DNA of 7,478 nucleotides from JAAYAY01 sp964429355 (GTDB taxonomy: Bacteria > Planctomycetota > Planctomycetia > Pirellulales > Thermoguttaceae). The notes under the pieces are model-generated. The model ran no database searches. It was given only the letters and a program-made list of their open reading frames with translations, and had not been told where the DNA came from. The stretch covers positions 1 through 7,478 of the forward strand of contig CAYSCH010000436.1 in assembly GCA_964429355.1 (NCBI GenBank), given 5' to 3'. Position numbers and translations under genes: made by a program. Within the stretch, counting starts at the first letter, position 1; each line of letters begins with the position of its first letter. Of the stretch, positions 6,317 to 7,478 are shown piece by piece.

Positions 6317-6345
6317 AGCATAGGCTTGTTGAGGCCTCGAATCAA
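6317..6345 (-). promoter_or_regulatory. Sigma70-like promoter for the GH36 gene
   Basis: On the minus strand TTGATT (6345-6340) and TATGCT (6322-6317) are separated by exactly 17 bases. Each box matches four of six consensus positions. Transcription would begin near 6310, giving a leader of about 58 nt before the ATG at 6252. This suggests that the GH36 gene is transcribed independently of the gene upstream. Confidence 0.5.
6326..6345. promoter_or_regulatory. Dyad in the GH36 promoter, possible operator
   Basis: The spacer of the predicted promoter is centred on the palindrome GAGGCCTC (6331-6338). The flanks extend it: TTGTTGAGG on one side against CCTCAACAA read from the other strand, with two extra bases in one arm. 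An imperfect dyad covering the -35 box and most of the spacer is where a repressor would sit. No regulator gene is in the window to pair it with. Confidence 0.35.
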
Positions 6346-6425
6346 CAGCCTGATCATTCGTCCCGTGTGCAATGGGCTGAGGCAGTGCGAAAGAGGAACT
6401 CTGACAATTCGTAATGCGGCAGCGG

Positions 6426-6447
6426 CACGGCCAACAAGCAGGCCGTG
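6426..6447 (-). terminator. GC-rich hairpin downstream of the HZS-like gene
   Basis: CACGGCC (6426-6432) and GGCCGTG (6441-6447) form a perfect 7-bp stem with an 8-base loop. It lies 15 bases beyond the stop codon of the gene at 6463-7478, as read on the minus strand. No U-run follows, so it is not a textbook intrinsic terminator. Its placement between that gene and a predicted promoter favours a transcript-end or RNA-stability element. Confidence 0.45.
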
Positions 6448-6462
6448 GCACACCTGTTGCCG

Positions 6463-7478
6463 TCAGTTGCGTGAAGGTGCACGGGCGATAGCAGCGCCCT
6501 GTTCTCCAAGGTCCTTGCCGTAAACCTCCCATTCGGTCACGCCGTTGTCGCTGAGCGGGAAGGTCTCCCGCAGGTCGCTCAGCTTGACCCACGCGGTCAA
6601 CTGGTTCGGAAACACGAACTCCTGGGCGGCGGCGATGTTTTTCAATGCGATGGAAACCTTGTGCCCGCTGGAGAACTCCAACGTTGCGCTGCTCCAGGTC
6701 TTTTCCTGATCCGGCATCGTGCGCAGGTACAACACCACGCGGCTCGTCTCCACCATCCGGCCGAACTCGATCTTCAGCCACAAGTCGGTGCGCTTGTTCG
6801 GCCTCCAGCACGGAACCTGCGGCGCTTGTTCGGGCACCGCCACGTGCCCATCGACCACGTTTCGGGGCGAGAATTCCGGCAGGTATTTGTAGTGGCTGTT
6901 GGACGTGACATGGGGGTAGGACCGTAGTTGGAACGTCGCGGCCTGCGGGTTGATCGCAAGATTGCGAACCTCATTCCCCTTGACGTTTGAACCGCCGCGG
7001 GCGTCCTTACCTTCCGCCAGTCCGTAAATGGGAACTGTGCCGGGCAACTGGTTGCAGGCCTCTACGAACTGCCGCTGGGCATCCATGCCGCCCAAGTCGA
7101 AGCGAGGAAACGTCTCGAGTGCCGCGTCGGCACCGCGCTGGAGATGCTGCCGATAGAGATCCAGATGGGCCAGTTCGATCTCCGCGTGCCGCAGACGCTT
7201 GGCTTCCTGGAACAGATACGCCCCGCGGCACTGATCGCGGTATGAATGAATGTAGGTGTGGACGATAGTGTCCCACTTATTGGCCTCCATGTAGGAACCG
7301 CAGTACGGCACGTTCAGGTCGATCCAACAGGCGACACGATCTTTCTCTTGCTGCGTCAGCGTCACCCCGTAATGTGCCGTCTCGAGATACTGCACAAGCT
7401 TGCTCTTCGAGGAACCGAAGGAGTACGGCGGGATCGTCGGCGGCTCGGAAGTGGCCATCGGCAGCCAGTTGACGAGGT
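6463..7478 (-). CDS. HZS-alpha-like protein with C-terminal discoidin-like domain, 5' part missing
   Basis: These are the last 337 residues of a larger protein. The frame is open through the right edge (the visible chain begins LVNWLP), so the ATG at 7458 is internal and not the start. Visible residues 16-31 (PPYSFGSSKSKLVQYL) and 50-62 (CWIDLNVPYCGSY) match, from memory, the conserved C-terminal stretch of planctomycete proteins annotated with the hydrazine synthase alpha-subunit middle domain. Such proteins are common in organisms that do not make hydrazine, so no anammox role is implied. Residues of about 75-145 are helical and charged. From about 172 (NLAINPQA, later FSPRNVVDGH, WLKIEF, TEWEVYG) the pattern is an F5/8 type C (discoidin)-like sandwich that often binds glycans. 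No CxxCH haem site is visible in this part. The role is unknown; extracellular binding or redox is possible. Confidence 0.65.
   Translation of the reverse strand, partial: LVNWLPMATSEPPTIPPYSFGSSKSKLVQYLETAHYGVTLTQQEKDRVACWIDLNVPYCGSYMEANKWDTIVHTYIHSYRDQCRGAYLFQEAKRLRHAEIELAHLDLYRQHLQRGADAALETFPRFDLGGMDAQRQFVEACNQLPGTVPIYGLAEGKDARGGSNVKGNEVRNLAINPQAATFQLRSYPHVTSNSHYKYLPEFSPRNVVDGHVAVPEQAPQVPCWRPNKRTDLWLKIEFGRMVETSRVVLYLRTMPDQEKTWSSATLEFSSGHKVSIALKNIAAAQEFVFPNQLTAWVKLSDLRETFPLSDNGVTEWEVYGKDLGEQGAAIARAPSRN

Noticed and set aside
6092..6811. A 239-codon minus-strand frame spanning the GH36 start, the promoter region and the HZS-like gene
   Set aside because: It overlaps two supported genes in another frame and its product shows no domain-like pattern.
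7007..7458. The ATG at 7458 as the start of the right-hand gene
   Set aside because: The frame stays open to the window edge with family-like residues (LVNWLP) preceding it, so it is internal.

Overview
The window looks like a carbohydrate-degradation neighbourhood from a GC-rich bacterium. The most likely source is the Planctomycetota, or a related PVC-group lineage in a metagenome. This rests on three kinds of protein found together: the C-terminal part of a large protein that resembles planctomycete hydrazine-synthase-alpha-like proteins, a bacterial GH36 enzyme of the 'RQDFN' type, and a secreted FG-GAP/VCBS propeller. All assignments come from reading motifs by eye; no database search was possible. 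No tRNA, rRNA, CRISPR array, transposase or SusC/SusD-type transport gene is visible.

Layout. (1) Positions 1-382, minus strand: the N-terminal 127 residues of an exported sialidase-fold (BNR/Asp-box) protein, cut by the window edge. (2) Positions 383-854: a 472-bp divergent intergenic region. It holds a tandem pair of ~109-bp repeats, each with the same small hairpin, a TATAAT box, and a 14-bp perfect palindrome in the presumed leader of the next gene. (3) Positions 855-2822 and 2860-4170, plus strand: an apparent two-gene operon with a 37-bp gap. It encodes a secreted protein with nine calcium-loop repeats and a Tat-exported protein that resembles the polysaccharide deacetylase superfamily. 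(4) Positions 4189-6252, minus strand: a complete exported GH36 alpha-galactosidase-type enzyme, converging on the operon with only 18 bp between stop codons. A good sigma70-like promoter with a dyad in its spacer lies upstream. (5) Positions 6463-7478, minus strand: the C-terminal end of a large protein with a HZS-alpha-like segment and a discoidin-like beta-sandwich. Its true start lies outside the window.

Four of the five products show an export signal; the fifth lacks its N-terminus. A plausible but unproven reading is surface or periplasmic processing of a glycan with terminal alpha-galactosyl, N-acetylgalactosaminyl or sialyl-like groups: the GH36 enzyme would remove a terminal sugar, the deacetylase-like protein would act on an acyl group, and the propeller and discoidin-like modules would bind. 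Long open frames antisense to the FG-GAP and GH36 genes were judged to be GC-driven shadows.
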